From: Cytophagaceae bacterium
GTDB lineage: Bacteria; Bacteroidota; Bacteroidia; Cytophagales; Spirosomataceae
Direction of reading: 5' to 3'
Assembly: GCA_024642485.1 (NCBI GenBank)
Contig: JAHEAY010000236.1
Coordinates: forward strand, 1-47,608
DNA length: 47,608 bases
The notes beneath the pieces were generated by a model. It worked only from the letters and a program-made list of their open reading frames with translations. It had not been told where the DNA came from and did not search any database. This document shows, in pieces, positions 1 to 9,521 of this stretch; the stretch's first letter is position 1; each line of letters begins with the position of its first letter. Made by a program: the position numbers and the translations under genes.

Positions 1-577
1 AGTAATTGTTTTCAGTACGTTTAAAGCTAATTTGCCCATCTAAGAAATAATTGCCGGTAAAGGTTTTACTATAGACTTTGGCCTCATTCTCATTGCGGCT
101 TGAATTGCCCATGCTCACAGGGCCCCGACGGTTTGCATCATGATTGATGTAAACACCTTGAAACTGGTTTTCTTTCGGTGTAAATCCGAAGTGACCATTC
201 AGTAAGGTATGGCCATAATTACCTGCACCAATTTTTACCAAGTTTTTAAACTTAGGACCAAAAGAGGATACTAATTCATCTCCTTCACGTGGACCTATGA
301 CAGTCGTTGTCAACAGGGTATTGCTTGTCGCATCCCATTTCCGGTCAAAAAACTCGTACTTCATTTTACGACCTTTCTGCGTGTTTTCGATCTCATTTAA
401 GGGTTCGAAATTGCGTGAAATCTGTGGCTGAAGAACGATTTTACGTTCTTTCTCCAAAATGATGTCATCATTTTGAATATTTCCTTCTTTCTTGTCTTGA
501 GCAAATAAACCAGTGGATACCCCCAGCATGAGCGCACTACAAATGATCAATGGATTTGTTTTCATTTGAAATTTCAT
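1..577 (-). CDS. Outer-membrane barrel / TonB-receptor-like protein, N-terminal part
   Basis: The gene runs off the left edge of the window; about 192 residues are visible. It starts at an ATG at 577 (a second ATG at 565) and opens with a signal peptide ending near LFAQD. A charged linker with EKERKIVLQP follows, then alternating polar and aromatic segments (IGAGNYGHTLLNGHFGF) typical of strands of an outer-membrane beta barrel. No TonB plug is visible in this part. The start lies 6 bp after the stop of the large TPR gene on the same strand, so the two are probably co-transcribed. From memory, genes of this type, often named TonB-dependent receptor, commonly follow a giant TPR gene in Cytophagales. 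The barrel assignment is inferred from partial sequence. Confidence 0.7.
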   Translation of the reverse strand, partial: MKFQMKTNPLIICSALMLGVSTGLFAQDKKEGNIQNDDIILEKERKIVLQPQISRNFEPLNEIENTQKGRKMKYEFFDRKWDATSNTLLTTTVIGPREGDELVSSFGPKFKNLVKIGAGNYGHTLLNGHFGFTPKENQFQGVYINHDANRRGPVSMGNSSRNENEAKVYSKTFTGNYFLDGQISFKRTENNY

Positions 578-583
578 ATTCAA

Positions 584-3500
584 TTATTTTAGGGGTAAGC
601 TTTTTAATGTTGTTTTGGCTAATTCAATGACTTCATTGTCGGTTGAATTATCGATGACTGATTTCAAGATGGCTTTCGCTTGAGGAAGATTCTTCATGGA
701 TACGAAGTTGGTCGCTAATAAAATATACGCTCTACCCATCACCGCATCAGATGCTTCAGCAAACTCGTTTTTAAACTTATTGCTAATCATGTCATTCGAT
801 TCCTTGAACTTGCCCGCTTGGGTTAATTGCTGTGCCAACTGGTATTGCGCTTCAGCACCAATGTCTCCTTTCGGATCTAAAGCAATGGTTTTGTTTAACC
901 ATTCTGTGCGTAAAGAAACAGATGCACTATCTGAATAAGCTTCCGCTAATCCCCGACTCATTTTAGCTTTTTCTTCTGTGCTATATAGATTCAAAGGTTC
1001 TACTTCAGTAAATACTTTAGCGACAGAATCCAATTGTTTGGCAGCATAAAATGATTTGAAAATGTTATTGTAAGCATTCAATTGGTTCTCTACTTCTGGA
1101 TTCTTGCTCGCATGCAAACGATATAAGGAAACCGCCCCATTTGCATTTCCTGCATTGTTTTCTAGCTCAGCTGCACGAAGGATTGCTTTGCTAACCAATG
1201 GATGTGCATTTTGCTCAATCACCTTTTTGTAAGCTTGCAAAGCTTCAGTCGAATCTTTGATCTGATCGGCTGCATCTGCAATTAAGAAATAGGCTTCTAC
1301 CACATTTTCATCCGTTGGGTATTTGGCAACAAACTCTTTCAAAGCAGGAATTGCTTTATCAAATTTCTTTCCATCGTAAATACCTTTTGCTGCACTGTAT
1401 TTCAAGTCCATCGATTCTGCGTCCTCAACGGCATTTGTCGCGCTTTGGTAGTTTTCTAGAACTTGACCAAACTCCTCTGGTCGGCCTACTTTAATCAAGT
1501 TCTCTTGTAATCCAATCAAGGCATCTTTCGCAATCTTATCACCTGAGAATTCATTGATGATACGCTTGTAATCTGCTAATGCCTGCTCGTATTGTTCAGT
1601 ATTTGTATATGCTTGTGCACGTTTTAGGATGGAAGAAGCTAAAAATTCACTCTTAGTTTTGGCTTCAATGATATCTGTAAAACCAGCAATCGCCTCTTTG
1701 TAATTATGGCCATTAAACAAGATTAAGTTCTCTTGATATAAAGCATCCTCTGCATATTTAGAATCTGGGAAGTTGCTTCGAACTTGTTTGAATGCTTGAC
1801 GTGCTTCTGCATCACGATTCAAATAACTCAAAGTCATTCCTTTTTGGTATAAAGCGTAATCTTTCTCTGATTTGGCTAATTCCGCCGCTTGACTGTAATA
1901 AGTCAATGCATCTTGATATTTACGTGAAATCAAATAGGTATCTGCCAAACGAATCAAGATCGTCGGATTGTTTTTCGCATTCGGCGTAGCCTTTAAACGG
2001 TCTACATAGGCTTTAAATAAATTGTTGGCCTTACTGAATTCCTTCGTATTGAAATATGCAAATGCCAAACCGATGCGAACTTGTTGGATGAAATCTTCCG
2101 TTTGCCCCTTTCCACTCAAAAGCGGATTGTACAATTCAATTGCATCTTCAAATTTTTTCAATTGGCTTAAAGCTTCCGCTTTTCCCAAAGTAGCCAAAGC
2201 TGTGTAACGGGGTGATTGCGCTGTTTCAATTGACTTATTGAATAAATCAATGGCCGTATCAAAACGCTCATCATTATAGGCTCTTGCTCCTAGATTGTAG
2301 CTCAAGGTCTGATATGCTTCGTTTAAACGAGCAGAACGATTGGTGATTCCCTTCAAATACGTCAAGGCAACTTCTAAGTTGTTTGAGTTTAAAAAGGCGT
2401 CAGCAACTAATTCAGTCGCTTCTTCCGCAAATTTACTTTTAGGGTATTGCGTGTTAAACGCTTGAATTTCTTGGATCGTTTCGGATGCATGTCCTAGGTC
2501 TAACTGAACTTTGGCATGATTAAATGCCGCTTCTTCTTGGATTGCAGCATTAAATGGCAATTTCTTCGCAACTTCGAAGGCATCCAATGTGGCAGCTAAA
2601 TTTCCTGCGTTCAATTGCGCTAAAGCCAAGGTAAATGCAGCGTATTGACTCAAACTATCTTTAGAGGCTAATAATCCTTTTAATTGATTCGCCGACTCGT
2701 TGAATTTCTTCGTGCGATAAAGCGAGTATCCCAAACGATATTGCGCCAATGGATTGATTTTACCATTGCTCGCACGAATTAAAACTTCATAGCTTTTCGC
2801 TGCTTTTTCGAATTTATCCAATTTGAATTGCACATCGGCTACTAACTGAGATAATTCATCTACTCGATATCCTGAGTTCTTTTTCGCTAAAATCGGCTCC
2901 GCATAATTCAATAAATCAGCGAATTTTGATTGGTTGAAATAACATAATGCAACCCAATTAGCGATTTCACGACGATATTTGCTACTTCCTTCAGCCTTGA
3001 TGAAATCAGGCGCAGCATCTGCATAACGCTTGTCGTTGAATTGAATAACAGCCGCATAATAAGCAGCTGAAAATGCATATTCTTCATCCTGCTCTGTTTT
3101 GATGTCATTAAATACGTTTAATGCATCTACATAATTTTTCAATTCATAATAAGCTACCCCCAAACGGTATTTTGCCTCTAAATTAGTATCAGACGACCGA
3201 GATAAGTATTTAATAGCTTTCGCATAATCCCCATTATCATAAAAGAATGTTCCGATCCCACGCAATAATTTGACTGCCTGTGGATGTTCTGGGTTATTCG
3301 CCACAAAACGTTCCGCAAGAATCTCTGCTTCCGGTTGGCTCATATACAAAGAACACATAGTCATGTAATATTCCGCTAGTACTTTTTGCCCTGACTGCTC
3401 ATTGCTCATCGGTTCGATGCTCCCCAAATAAGCATTGAATTCCTCACGTGCTGCGACATAATTCTTCGCATCGAAATATTCTTTCGCTTGGCGGAAGTGT

Positions 3501-3607
3501 AAGGTTTGGTCTTTATAAATAAAGGTTTGTTGTGCTTGAGCACAATAGCTTAGGCCAGAAATGAAAAGAACTAAGATCCAGCTTGTTGATTTTTTATTAA
3601 GTAGCAT
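584..3607 (-). CDS. Large periplasmic TPR-repeat protein
   Basis: About 1007 residues: a signal peptide (hydrophobic WILVLFISGLSYCAQAQ) followed almost entirely by TPR units. Repeated A-x-x-x-Y-x-x-A and F-x-x-A-x-x-x-F helices recur every 34-37 residues, for example YDNGDYAKAIKYL and FNDKRYADAAPDF. It is likely an exported scaffold for protein-protein contacts; its partner may be the barrel protein encoded 6 bp downstream. The frame is open to an ATG at 3640, but a TAnnTTTG -7 box on this strand covers 3645-3638. That puts the transcript start downstream of the first ATG, so the ATG at 3607 (or 3613) is preferred. No enzymatic motif is visible. Confidence 0.88.
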   Translation of the reverse strand: MLLNKKSTSWILVLFISGLSYCAQAQQTFIYKDQTLHFRQAKEYFDAKNYVAAREEFNAYLGSIEPMSNEQSGQKVLAEYYMTMCSLYMSQPEAEILAERFVANNPEHPQAVKLLRGIGTFFYDNGDYAKAIKYLSRSSDTNLEAKYRLGVAYYELKNYVDALNVFNDIKTEQDEEYAFSAAYYAAVIQFNDKRYADAAPDFIKAEGSSKYRREIANWVALCYFNQSKFADLLNYAEPILAKKNSGYRVDELSQLVADVQFKLDKFEKAAKSYEVLIRASNGKINPLAQYRLGYSLYRTKKFNESANQLKGLLASKDSLSQYAAFTLALAQLNAGNLAATLDAFEVAKKLPFNAAIQEEAAFNHAKVQLDLGHASETIQEIQAFNTQYPKSKFAEEATELVADAFLNSNNLEVALTYLKGITNRSARLNEAYQTLSYNLGARAYNDERFDTAIDLFNKSIETAQSPRYTALATLGKAEALSQLKKFEDAIELYNPLLSGKGQTEDFIQQVRIGLAFAYFNTKEFSKANNLFKAYVDRLKATPNAKNNPTILIRLADTYLISRKYQDALTYYSQAAELAKSEKDYALYQKGMTLSYLNRDAEARQAFKQVRSNFPDSKYAEDALYQENLILFNGHNYKEAIAGFTDIIEAKTKSEFLASSILKRAQAYTNTEQYEQALADYKRIINEFSGDKIAKDALIGLQENLIKVGRPEEFGQVLENYQSATNAVEDAESMDLKYSAAKGIYDGKKFDKAIPALKEFVAKYPTDENVVEAYFLIADAADQIKDSTEALQAYKKVIEQNAHPLVSKAILRAAELENNAGNANGAVSLYRLHASKNPEVENQLNAYNNIFKSFYAAKQLDSVAKVFTEVEPLNLYSTEEKAKMSRGLAEAYSDSASVSLRTEWLNKTIALDPKGDIGAEAQYQLAQQLTQAGKFKESNDMISNKFKNEFAEASDAVMGRAYILLATNFVSMKNLPQAKAILKSVIDNSTDNEVIELAKTTLKSLPLK

Positions 3608-3637
3608 TATCATTTGATTACAGCATGCACAATTAAT

Positions 3638-3645
3638 CAAAAATA
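3638..3645 (-). promoter_or_regulatory. -7 promoter box for the TPR/barrel operon
   Basis: On the minus strand this reads TATTTTTG, matching the Bacteroidota TAnnTTTG -7 consensus. No convincing -33 TTG lies 19-21 bp upstream. Transcription would begin near 3633, some 20-25 nt before the preferred start codon. Confidence 0.5.
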
Positions 3646-3783
3646 CGATTTTTCTTTCAAAATATTGTTGGCCTTTCTGAAAATATTTTCAAGGTTTTGG
3701 GGCAATAAATGCCCAATTGATAAAAGATTTGAGGTATTTTTTTAATTTTAATTTTTCAATTTCATCTAATAAACGTTAAACCT

Positions 3784-5553
3784 ATGTATATGAAGAAATT
3801 AGGTCTCTTGGGCCTATTATTCCTTGGATTTAATTTGAGCGCGGCGCCGATTAAACACCTTATCCAAATGCCGAATCCTCAATCACATTATTTCGATGTT
3901 ACCACAACTTTGGATGTTAGCAAAGAAACCGGTCGCTTCATTGAATTGAAGATGGCGGCTTGGACACCTGGCTCCTATTTGATTCGTGAATTTGCCAAAA
4001 ATGTCGAGCAAGTTTCTGCTCATAATGGAAATGCCGTATTGCCCATTTCCAAAATTTCGAAAAATACGTGGCGTATCGCTTTGCAACCTGGAATCAAAAC
4101 GGTTCAGGTGCATTATCAAGTTTATGCCTATGAATTATCGGTTCGTACCTCTTTCCTCGATGATGCGCATGGTTACATCAATCCGGCAAGTGTCCTTTTA
4201 TATGTTGCCAAATGGGCTAAACAAACACAGGAGTTAAGTATTGTTCCTCATAAAGACTTCAAAAAAGTATCTACGGCCTTGAAAAATGTAGGTGGTTTCA
4301 ATTTCATAGCCAAGGATTTAGACGAGTTGATCGATTCGCCGATTGAAATTGGGAACCAACAAGTTTGGAATTTTAAAGTAAATAATATTCCTCACCAAAT
4401 TGCCTTTTTTGGTCAAGCCAAAGTGGATTCCTTGAAGTTCATTGCAGATGTAACAAAAATGGCGGAGACGGCCCAACAAGTAGTAGGCCAACATCCTTGT
4501 GATCATTATGTATTCATCATTCACAATATTTTGCGTGGAACGGGTGGATTAGAACATTTATATTCTACGACCTGTTCGGTTTCTCGGACAGCTTACGAAA
4601 GTCCAGCGGGATACCAAGGCGTTCTAAATTTATTGGCACATGAATACTTTCACCTATGGAATGTGAAACGTATCCGCCCGATCGCCCTAGGGCCATTCGA
4701 TTATGAGAATGAAAACTACACACACAACTTGTGGTTTTCAGAAGGAATCACGAGTTATTATGCGGATGTAATCAATTTACGTACCAAGATGGTCGCTCCC
4801 GATGCTTATTTAAGCGATTTGGCCAAAGATATCGCAGGTGTTGAAAATACGCCGGGTACACAAATCGAATCTGCTGCATCTGCTTCTTGGGATGCTTGGA
4901 TTAAATATTACCGACCAAATGAAAACTCGCGCAATTCAACCGTGTCATATTATGACAAAGGTGCATTGTTAGGTGGCATCTTTAATATGTGGATCATTCA
5001 AAATACGAATGGTGCGAAATGTTTGGATGATGTGTTCCAATTACTTTACAAAAATTACTACTTGAAGCAAGGTCGTGGTTTTACGGATGCAGAATTAGAA
5101 AATGCATTCAGTACGGTGGCTGGAACTTCGGCGGCTGGATTCTTCAAGGATTACATTTATGGAGTTAAAACACCAGATTACGCGGCAATTTTTAATCAAT
5201 TTGGTTATACTTGGTCGGATACGAATGTGGGTAAATCAGTTCCTTTTGCCGGTTTTACTGCAACCGCTGGTCGTATTACATCAATTTACAAAGGAAGTCC
5301 TGCTTTTGTGGCAGGCTTGAATGTTGGTGATGAAATTGTCCAAGTAAACCAAGCAGAATTTGCCGGTTTGGATAAATTAATGGCTGATAAAAAAGTAGGT
5401 GATGTCCTAAGTTTTCGCGTGAAACGCGATGGTTTGGAACGCAACTTTGAGATGACACTTGTTCAAACTCCTATGAAAGCTTTTGCCATTCAGTCGGTAG
5501 AAAATCCGACAGCAAGCCAATTGGCTTTGCGTAAAAAGTGGTTGAGTCTTTAA
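3784..5553 (+). CDS. M61 family metallopeptidase with PDZ domain
   Basis: A 589-residue exported protease. A signal peptide ends near NLSAAP. The N-terminal beta domain is followed by the M61 thermolysin-like core with the zinc motif HEYFH (His286, Glu287, His290). The probable third ligand is Glu320 in WFSEGITSYY. A PDZ domain occupies about residues 485-565 (GSPAFVAGLNVGDEIVQVN). M61 enzymes are glycyl aminopeptidases or related peptidases acting in the periplasm or outside the cell. Order and length fit the family. The ATG at 3784 is used; an ATG 6 bp later (MKK) is equally possible. The stop codon overlaps that of the convergent small gene. Confidence 0.93.
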   Translation: MYMKKLGLLGLLFLGFNLSAAPIKHLIQMPNPQSHYFDVTTTLDVSKETGRFIELKMAAWTPGSYLIREFAKNVEQVSAHNGNAVLPISKISKNTWRIALQPGIKTVQVHYQVYAYELSVRTSFLDDAHGYINPASVLLYVAKWAKQTQELSIVPHKDFKKVSTALKNVGGFNFIAKDLDELIDSPIEIGNQQVWNFKVNNIPHQIAFFGQAKVDSLKFIADVTKMAETAQQVVGQHPCDHYVFIIHNILRGTGGLEHLYSTTCSVSRTAYESPAGYQGVLNLLAHEYFHLWNVKRIRPIALGPFDYENENYTHNLWFSEGITSYYADVINLRTKMVAPDAYLSDLAKDIAGVENTPGTQIESAASASWDAWIKYYRPNENSRNSTVSYYDKGALLGGIFNMWIIQNTNGAKCLDDVFQLLYKNYYLKQGRGFTDAELENAFSTVAGTSAAGFFKDYIYGVKTPDYAAIFNQFGYTWSDTNVGKSVPFAGFTATAGRITSIYKGSPAFVAGLNVGDEIVQVNQAEFAGLDKLMADKKVGDVLSFRVKRDGLERNFEMTLVQTPMKAFAIQSVENPTASQLALRKKWLSL

Positions 5554-5786
5554 TTGATTTGCTTACCCATCTCAGCATACATTTGCTGAAAGGTTGTTAT
5601 CACAAATGTTTGAAAAGAGGAGCTGGTTGCCAGCTCCTCTATTTCTTTTTGGCCTCCTACATCCAATACCGAGAATTTATAACTTTGCTCGAGTTGGGGC
5701 GTCTCAAACTTCAGAATGTATTTTGAATTCCATTCAAAAAGCGAGATGCGCATATTGGGATGCGGGATTTCTTTGATGAAATGCAT
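5550..5786 (-). CDS. Small conserved hypothetical protein
   Basis: 78 residues, soluble, no signal peptide. The central pattern RISLFEWNSKYILKFE is followed by LEQSYKFSVLD. From memory, short proteins of this pattern (I-x-x-F-x-W-N-x-K-Y-I-x-K-x-E) occur across Cytophagales; the function is unknown. Its ATG overlaps the stop of the cyclophilin gene by one base (TAATG), which points to translational coupling and supports it being real. A strong terminator hairpin for the opposite strand is embedded in codons for the EELATSSSF region. Confidence 0.7.
   Translation of the reverse strand: MHFIKEIPHPNMRISLFEWNSKYILKFETPQLEQSYKFSVLDVGGQKEIEELATSSSFQTFVITTFQQMYAEMGKQIN
5616..5650 (+). terminator. 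Rho-independent terminator of the M61 gene
   Basis: A perfect 11-bp stem (AGAGGAGCTGG / CCAGCTCCTCT) with a 3-nt TTG loop is followed by ATTTCTTTTT. On the opposite strand it is followed by TTTTC. The hairpin lies wholly inside the coding sequence of the opposite-strand small gene. Confidence 0.8.
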
Positions 5787-6223
5787 TAATCGTGGATGAT
5801 TTTAACGCTTTGAATCTTATCTCCTTCGCGTACTTGATCAATTACGTCTAAGCCTTCTACTACTTTACCGAAACAAGTATGTTTGCGATCTAAGTGAGCT
5901 GTATTGTTTCTTGAGTGGCAAATAAAGAACTGAGAACCCCCTGTGTTAGGTCCACGGTGTGCCATCGATAAAACACCACGGTCATGGAACTGATTGTTTC
6001 CAGTTAATTCACATGGGATTGAATAACCTGGGCCACCTGCTCCTGTTCCATCCGGACATCCTCCTTGAATCACGAAATCAGCAATCACACGGTGGAATGA
6101 AAGTCCGTCGTAAAATCCTTTTTCAGCTAAATCAATGAAGTTTTTCACGTGAATAGGTGCATCTTCTGTATAAAATTCGATTTTCATTAACCCTTTGTCG
6201 GTCAACATTTCTGCGTATGCCAT
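5786..6223 (-). CDS. Cyclophilin-type peptidyl-prolyl cis-trans isomerase
   Basis: 145 residues with hallmark cyclophilin motifs: [20 protein letters not shown] near residue 28, [22 protein letters not shown], the active-site region [17 protein letters not shown], and [18 protein letters not shown]. It catalyses proline isomerisation during folding. No signal peptide is present, so it is probably cytoplasmic. The length matches short bacterial cyclophilins (PpiB-like). A -7 box lies 25 bp upstream, and the next gene is coupled through TAATG. Confidence 0.95.
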   Translation of the reverse strand: MAYAEMLTDKGLMKIEFYTEDAPIHVKNFIDLAEKGFYDGLSFHRVIADFVIQGGCPDGTGAGGPGYSIPCELTGNNQFHDRGVLSMAHRGPNTGGSQFFICHSRNNTAHLDRKHTCFGKVVEGLDVIDQVREGDKIQSVKIIHD

Positions 6224-6247
6224 CTTTTTTTAATTAAATTTGAGCCA

Positions 6248-6255
6248 CAAAGATA
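6248..6255 (-). promoter_or_regulatory. -7 promoter box for the cyclophilin operon
   Basis: Minus strand TATCTTTG fits TAnnTTTG, giving a leader of about 19 nt. No clear -33 TTG is present. Confidence 0.5.
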
Positions 6256-6264
6256 AATATTAAA

Positions 6265-7005
6265 ATGAAAACGAGGTACTTCATCCTGCTATTGTCGATT
6301 CTTTTTACTGCCTGCCAAACGGATAGCGATAAACAAGAAGCAACTAATTTTTTCCTGCGCGGCAATACGAAATACAAGGAGAAGGAATACCACGAAAGCA
6401 TTAAGTGGTACACAGAAGCTGTACAGAAGCAAGCACAATTCCCTGATGCTTATTACAATCGGGGTTTGGTTTATCAATCACTCGAAAAAAATGAAGAAGC
6501 CTTAGCTGATTTTAGCAAAGCGGTCGAGCAAGATGCCTCCTTCGCTCCCGCCCTGTTCAAGAAAACGGAAATCTTGCAATCGATGGACCGAATCGATGAA
6601 GCTTTAGCATCTGCGGAGGTTTTGGTTAAGAATTTTCCAGATTCATCAGCCAACTGGTCATTGCAGGGCAATATTCAAATGCAAAAAAGCTTATGGAATG
6701 AGTCTTTAGCTTCATATGATCGAGCCTTGGCGTTGAATAAGAACTCGGTGGAGACAATGATCAATCAAGGAGTTGTCTATCAGGAATTAGACCAATTGGA
6801 TTTAGCAGAAAAGATGTTTCAAAAGGCTTTGGCTTCGGGGAAGTTTAAGGATTTGATTTACAACAATTTAGGCTATTTGGAGATTCGTCGGATGCACTGG
6901 AATTTGGCGAGTAAATATGTGAAGCAGGCATTGGCGATCGATCCTAAAAATCCCCTGTATGTAAAGAACTGGGAACGTATTCAGCAAAAATCAATGCTTG
7001 AATAA
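6265..7005 (+). CDS. TPR-repeat lipoprotein
   Basis: 246 residues. A lipoprotein signal peptide is seen, with the lipobox LFTAC placing the lipidated Cys near residue 17. Four to five TPR units follow: YKEKEYHESIKWYTEAV, FPDAYYNRGLVYQSLEKNEEAL, and repeats up to WNLASKYVKQALAIDPKNP. It is probably a membrane-anchored periplasmic adaptor with no catalytic motif. The 3' end overlaps the convergent menD gene by 15 bp, so each gene encodes part of its C-terminus in the other's complement. Confidence 0.88.
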   Translation: MKTRYFILLLSILFTACQTDSDKQEATNFFLRGNTKYKEKEYHESIKWYTEAVQKQAQFPDAYYNRGLVYQSLEKNEEALADFSKAVEQDASFAPALFKKTEILQSMDRIDEALASAEVLVKNFPDSSANWSLQGNIQMQKSLWNESLASYDRALALNKNSVETMINQGVVYQELDQLDLAEKMFQKALASGKFKDLIYNNLGYLEIRRMHWNLASKYVKQALAIDPKNPLYVKNWERIQQKSMLE

Positions 7006-8604
7006 TGCCATGTAGGCTTGTAATGCCGCTGTATTTTCGGTGGAATTGGTGAAAATTTCCAATACTTTTCCGGTTTCGTTCGGTGCTAAAAAATCAGGCA
7101 AAATCGAATTCAATTCGCTGAAATTCTGTGCTTTAAGGTAAGTTAGTCCCGCGTCTTTGGCCGTATTTTCAGCCGTATTATTTTGCTTTGTGACCATGAA
7201 TTCGCCTAGCTCTGCTAAGTCTTTCGCTCCATCCAAAATCTGGAAAATCGCCCCGCCAGCATTGTTCATCACGATAATGCGCAAATTTGATCCTAAATAA
7301 TTGTTCCAAAGCGCATTGCGGTCGTATTGGAAAGATACATCGCCTAAAAGTGCGACAGTTAGTTTGTCGGTCGACTGACTCGCCCCCACCGCTGTACTCA
7401 AACTTCCGTCGATGCCACTCGTACCCCGATTTGAGAATACCTCGGTGCCATGTAATTTGGCTTCCGTCCAATTGATGTAACGAATTGCTAATGAATTGCC
7501 CACATGAATATCCACATCCTGCTGCGAAATTTGTTGGATGATGGCATTATAAATGTGTAATTCATTCCAGGCTTTCTTTTCAAAAAATGCTTGTTGAATC
7601 GCAGGATTCCATGTTTTAAAGCTTGGATTAACATGTAAATCTTTGCTTACAAGTTCCTTAAGTACAGACACATTGTCCGTTTGAATGACATCTGTTAAGG
7701 ACTGAAAAGGATCCGGTCTTTCGATGGGATTCGGGTGAACGAGGTAGGATTTCGTAGGTTTAAATCGACGCATCATTTGCTTGATGCGTTTGCTGACAAA
7801 TGATTTTCCGAAATGCAGGTGAAAATCTGCCTGGTAATTAGGCCAAAGAGCTTCATTGGCCAATAATAAGTCATGATGAAGTTCACAGGCAGCAGGCAAA
7901 TTCGCAGTTGCATCACCAATAACCGGTATGCCTTTTAAGGCTAATTGTTCGAAAAGTTCATTCTCCACTTTATCCAAAGGCCGTTGGCCTACGGTAATCA
8001 TGATTTTTTGATCTTTAATATCGTTCAACAGGCTTTTATTCCAAGTAAAAACTTGATTCACTGGTTGAGTAGCAGTTGGACTCGTTCGAACAGGTAGCTC
8101 CTCTCCTTTTGCCGGATAAAACGGTTCGGCAATCGGGATGTTCATATGAACAGGTCCTTGTGGGAAATGGATAGCTTGTTGGACCAATTGATGCGGTTTA
8201 AACGCCTCAAAGGAATCAAAATGCTTCACATGTTTACCGTATAAATGGTTTTGGTAAATGGTTTGACCATCCCACTGTCCGATCCACTCAGCGGGTCGGT
8301 CGGCGGTCAACACAATTAGTGGGACTTCCTGAAAAAAGGCTTCCACCACTGCCGGTGCAAAATTCAATCCCGCTGAACCCGAAGTACAACAAAGGATGAC
8401 GGGTTTCTTGGATTTTAAGGCTAATCCTAAACCAAAAAATCCCGCAGAACGCTCATCGGCAATTGAATAACAGCGAAATCCGCTGTGGCGTACGAGTGCC
8501 AACATAATAGGTGCATTTCTCGACCCGGGGCATATAACAGCCTCATTTACACCTTGTTGGTGTAAATCATCAATCAAATCCACAAGTCCTGCTGGGTAGG
8601 CCAT
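6991..8604 (-). CDS. menD: MenD, SEPHCHC synthase (menaquinone biosynthesis)
   Basis: About 537 residues. This thiamine-diphosphate enzyme joins isochorismate and 2-oxoglutarate to give SEPHCHC, an early step of menaquinone synthesis. Visible motifs are the N-terminal VICPGSRNAPI, the CTSGSAGLNFAPAVVEA segment, and the C-terminal ThDP/Mg site GDVSFQYDRNALW followed by NNAGGAIF. The frame opens further upstream to an ATG at 8622, but that ATG lies inside the rpoD terminator hairpin. The start MAYPAGLVDLI at 8604 fits family N-termini. No -7 box is visible between rpoD and menD, so expression may depend on read-through or a promoter within rpoD. Confidence 0.96.
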   Translation of the reverse strand: MAYPAGLVDLIDDLHQQGVNEAVICPGSRNAPIMLALVRHSGFRCYSIADERSAGFFGLGLALKSKKPVILCCTSGSAGLNFAPAVVEAFFQEVPLIVLTADRPAEWIGQWDGQTIYQNHLYGKHVKHFDSFEAFKPHQLVQQAIHFPQGPVHMNIPIAEPFYPAKGEELPVRTSPTATQPVNQVFTWNKSLLNDIKDQKIMITVGQRPLDKVENELFEQLALKGIPVIGDATANLPAACELHHDLLLANEALWPNYQADFHLHFGKSFVSKRIKQMMRRFKPTKSYLVHPNPIERPDPFQSLTDVIQTDNVSVLKELVSKDLHVNPSFKTWNPAIQQAFFEKKAWNELHIYNAIIQQISQQDVDIHVGNSLAIRYINWTEAKLHGTEVFSNRGTSGIDGSLSTAVGASQSTDKLTVALLGDVSFQYDRNALWNNYLGSNLRIIVMNNAGGAIFQILDGAKDLAELGEFMVTKQNNTAENTAKDAGLTYLKAQNFSELNSILPDFLAPNETGKVLEIFTNSTENTAALQAYMALFKH

Positions 8605-8607
8605 AGC

Positions 8608-8633
8608 AAAAAAAAGCCTCATAAGAGGCTTTT
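8608..8633 (-). terminator. Terminator between rpoD and menD
   Basis: On the minus strand AAGCCTC-TTAT-GAGGCTT is followed by eight or more T. It lies 6 bp after the rpoD stop and ends only a few bases before the menD start. Confidence 0.75.
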
Positions 8634-8638
8634 AAAAA

Positions 8639-9502
8639 TTATCCAAGATATGTTTTTAATGCTTTGCTACGTGATGTATGACGGAGTCTGCGAATTGCTT
8701 TCTCTTTGATTTGTCTTACACGCTCACGTGTCAAATTGAATTTCTCCCCGATTTCCTCGAGTGTCATCGCATGCTCTCCATTTAATCCAAAGTAAAGCGT
8801 TACTACGTCCGCTTCGCGTTGTGTTAATGTAGATAGAGCACGTTGAACTTCTCTACGCAAAGAGTCGTTGATCAATCCTGAATCCGGTTTGTCTTCTGAA
8901 TCATTTTCAAGGACGTCTAACAAGGAATTTTCTTCTCCTTGAACGAACGGTGCATCCATGGAAACGTGGCGACCTGAGATTTTCAAGGTATCAACAACCT
9001 CACCTGTTGAGATTTCCAATACTTCGGCTAATTCTTCAGGAGATGGTTCGCGTTCAAATTTTTGTTCTAATTCCGAGAAAGTCTTTGAGATTTTGTTCAA
9101 AGAACCTACACGGTTTAAGGGTAAACGAACGATACGGGATTGTTCTGCTAATGCTTGAAGGATCGATTGACGAATCCACCATACCGCATACGAGATAAAT
9201 TTAAATCCACGTGTTTCATCGAAACGTTGTGCTGCTTTAATCAAACCTAAGTTACCTTCGTTGATTAAATCACCTAAGCTCAAGCCTTGATTTTGGTATT
9301 GTTTCGCTACCGAAACCACAAAACGTAAGTTGGCCTTCGTTAAACGCTCCAACGATAATTGATCCCCATCACGGATTTTCTGCGCGAGGATTACCTCTTC
9401 ATCCGGAGTTAATAAATCGACTTTACCGATTTCCTGCAGGTATTTATCAAGTGATTGACTTTCCCTGTTGGTAATTTGTTTGCTAATTTTTAGCTGTCTC
9501 AT
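8639..9502 (-). CDS. rpoD: Primary sigma-70 factor RpoD/SigA
   Basis: 287 residues, the compact form seen in Bacteroidota that lacks region 1.1 and the non-conserved insert. Region 1.2 is at the N-terminus ([20 protein letters not shown]). Region 2 holds [23 protein letters not shown] and the -10 recognition helix near [17 protein letters not shown]. Region 3 spans about residues 130-190. Region 4.2 carries the [23 protein letters not shown]. It directs RNA polymerase to the TTTG/TAnnTTTG promoters seen in this window. A strong terminator follows. Confidence 0.96.
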   Translation of the reverse strand: MRQLKISKQITNRESQSLDKYLQEIGKVDLLTPDEEVILAQKIRDGDQLSLERLTKANLRFVVSVAKQYQNQGLSLGDLINEGNLGLIKAAQRFDETRGFKFISYAVWWIRQSILQALAEQSRIVRLPLNRVGSLNKISKTFSELEQKFEREPSPEELAEVLEISTGEVVDTLKISGRHVSMDAPFVQGEENSLLDVLENDSEDKPDSGLINDSLRREVQRALSTLTQREADVVTLYFGLNGEHAMTLEEIGEKFNLTRERVRQIKEKAIRRLRHTSRSKALKTYLG

Positions 9503-9521
9503 AGGATCTTACAACAGATTG

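Noticed and set aside
2022-2207. Plus-strand frames within the large TPR gene
   Set aside because: Short, without promoter or motif, and opposite a clear TPR protein.
3608-3640. Longer N-terminus of the TPR protein from the ATG at 3640
   Set aside because: The -7 box covers 3638-3645, so that ATG would not be transcribed, and the added residues precede a normal signal peptide.
8605-8622. Longer MenD N-terminus from the ATG at 8622
   Set aside because: These codons form the T-run and stem of the rpoD terminator, and MAYPAGLVDLI fits family starts.
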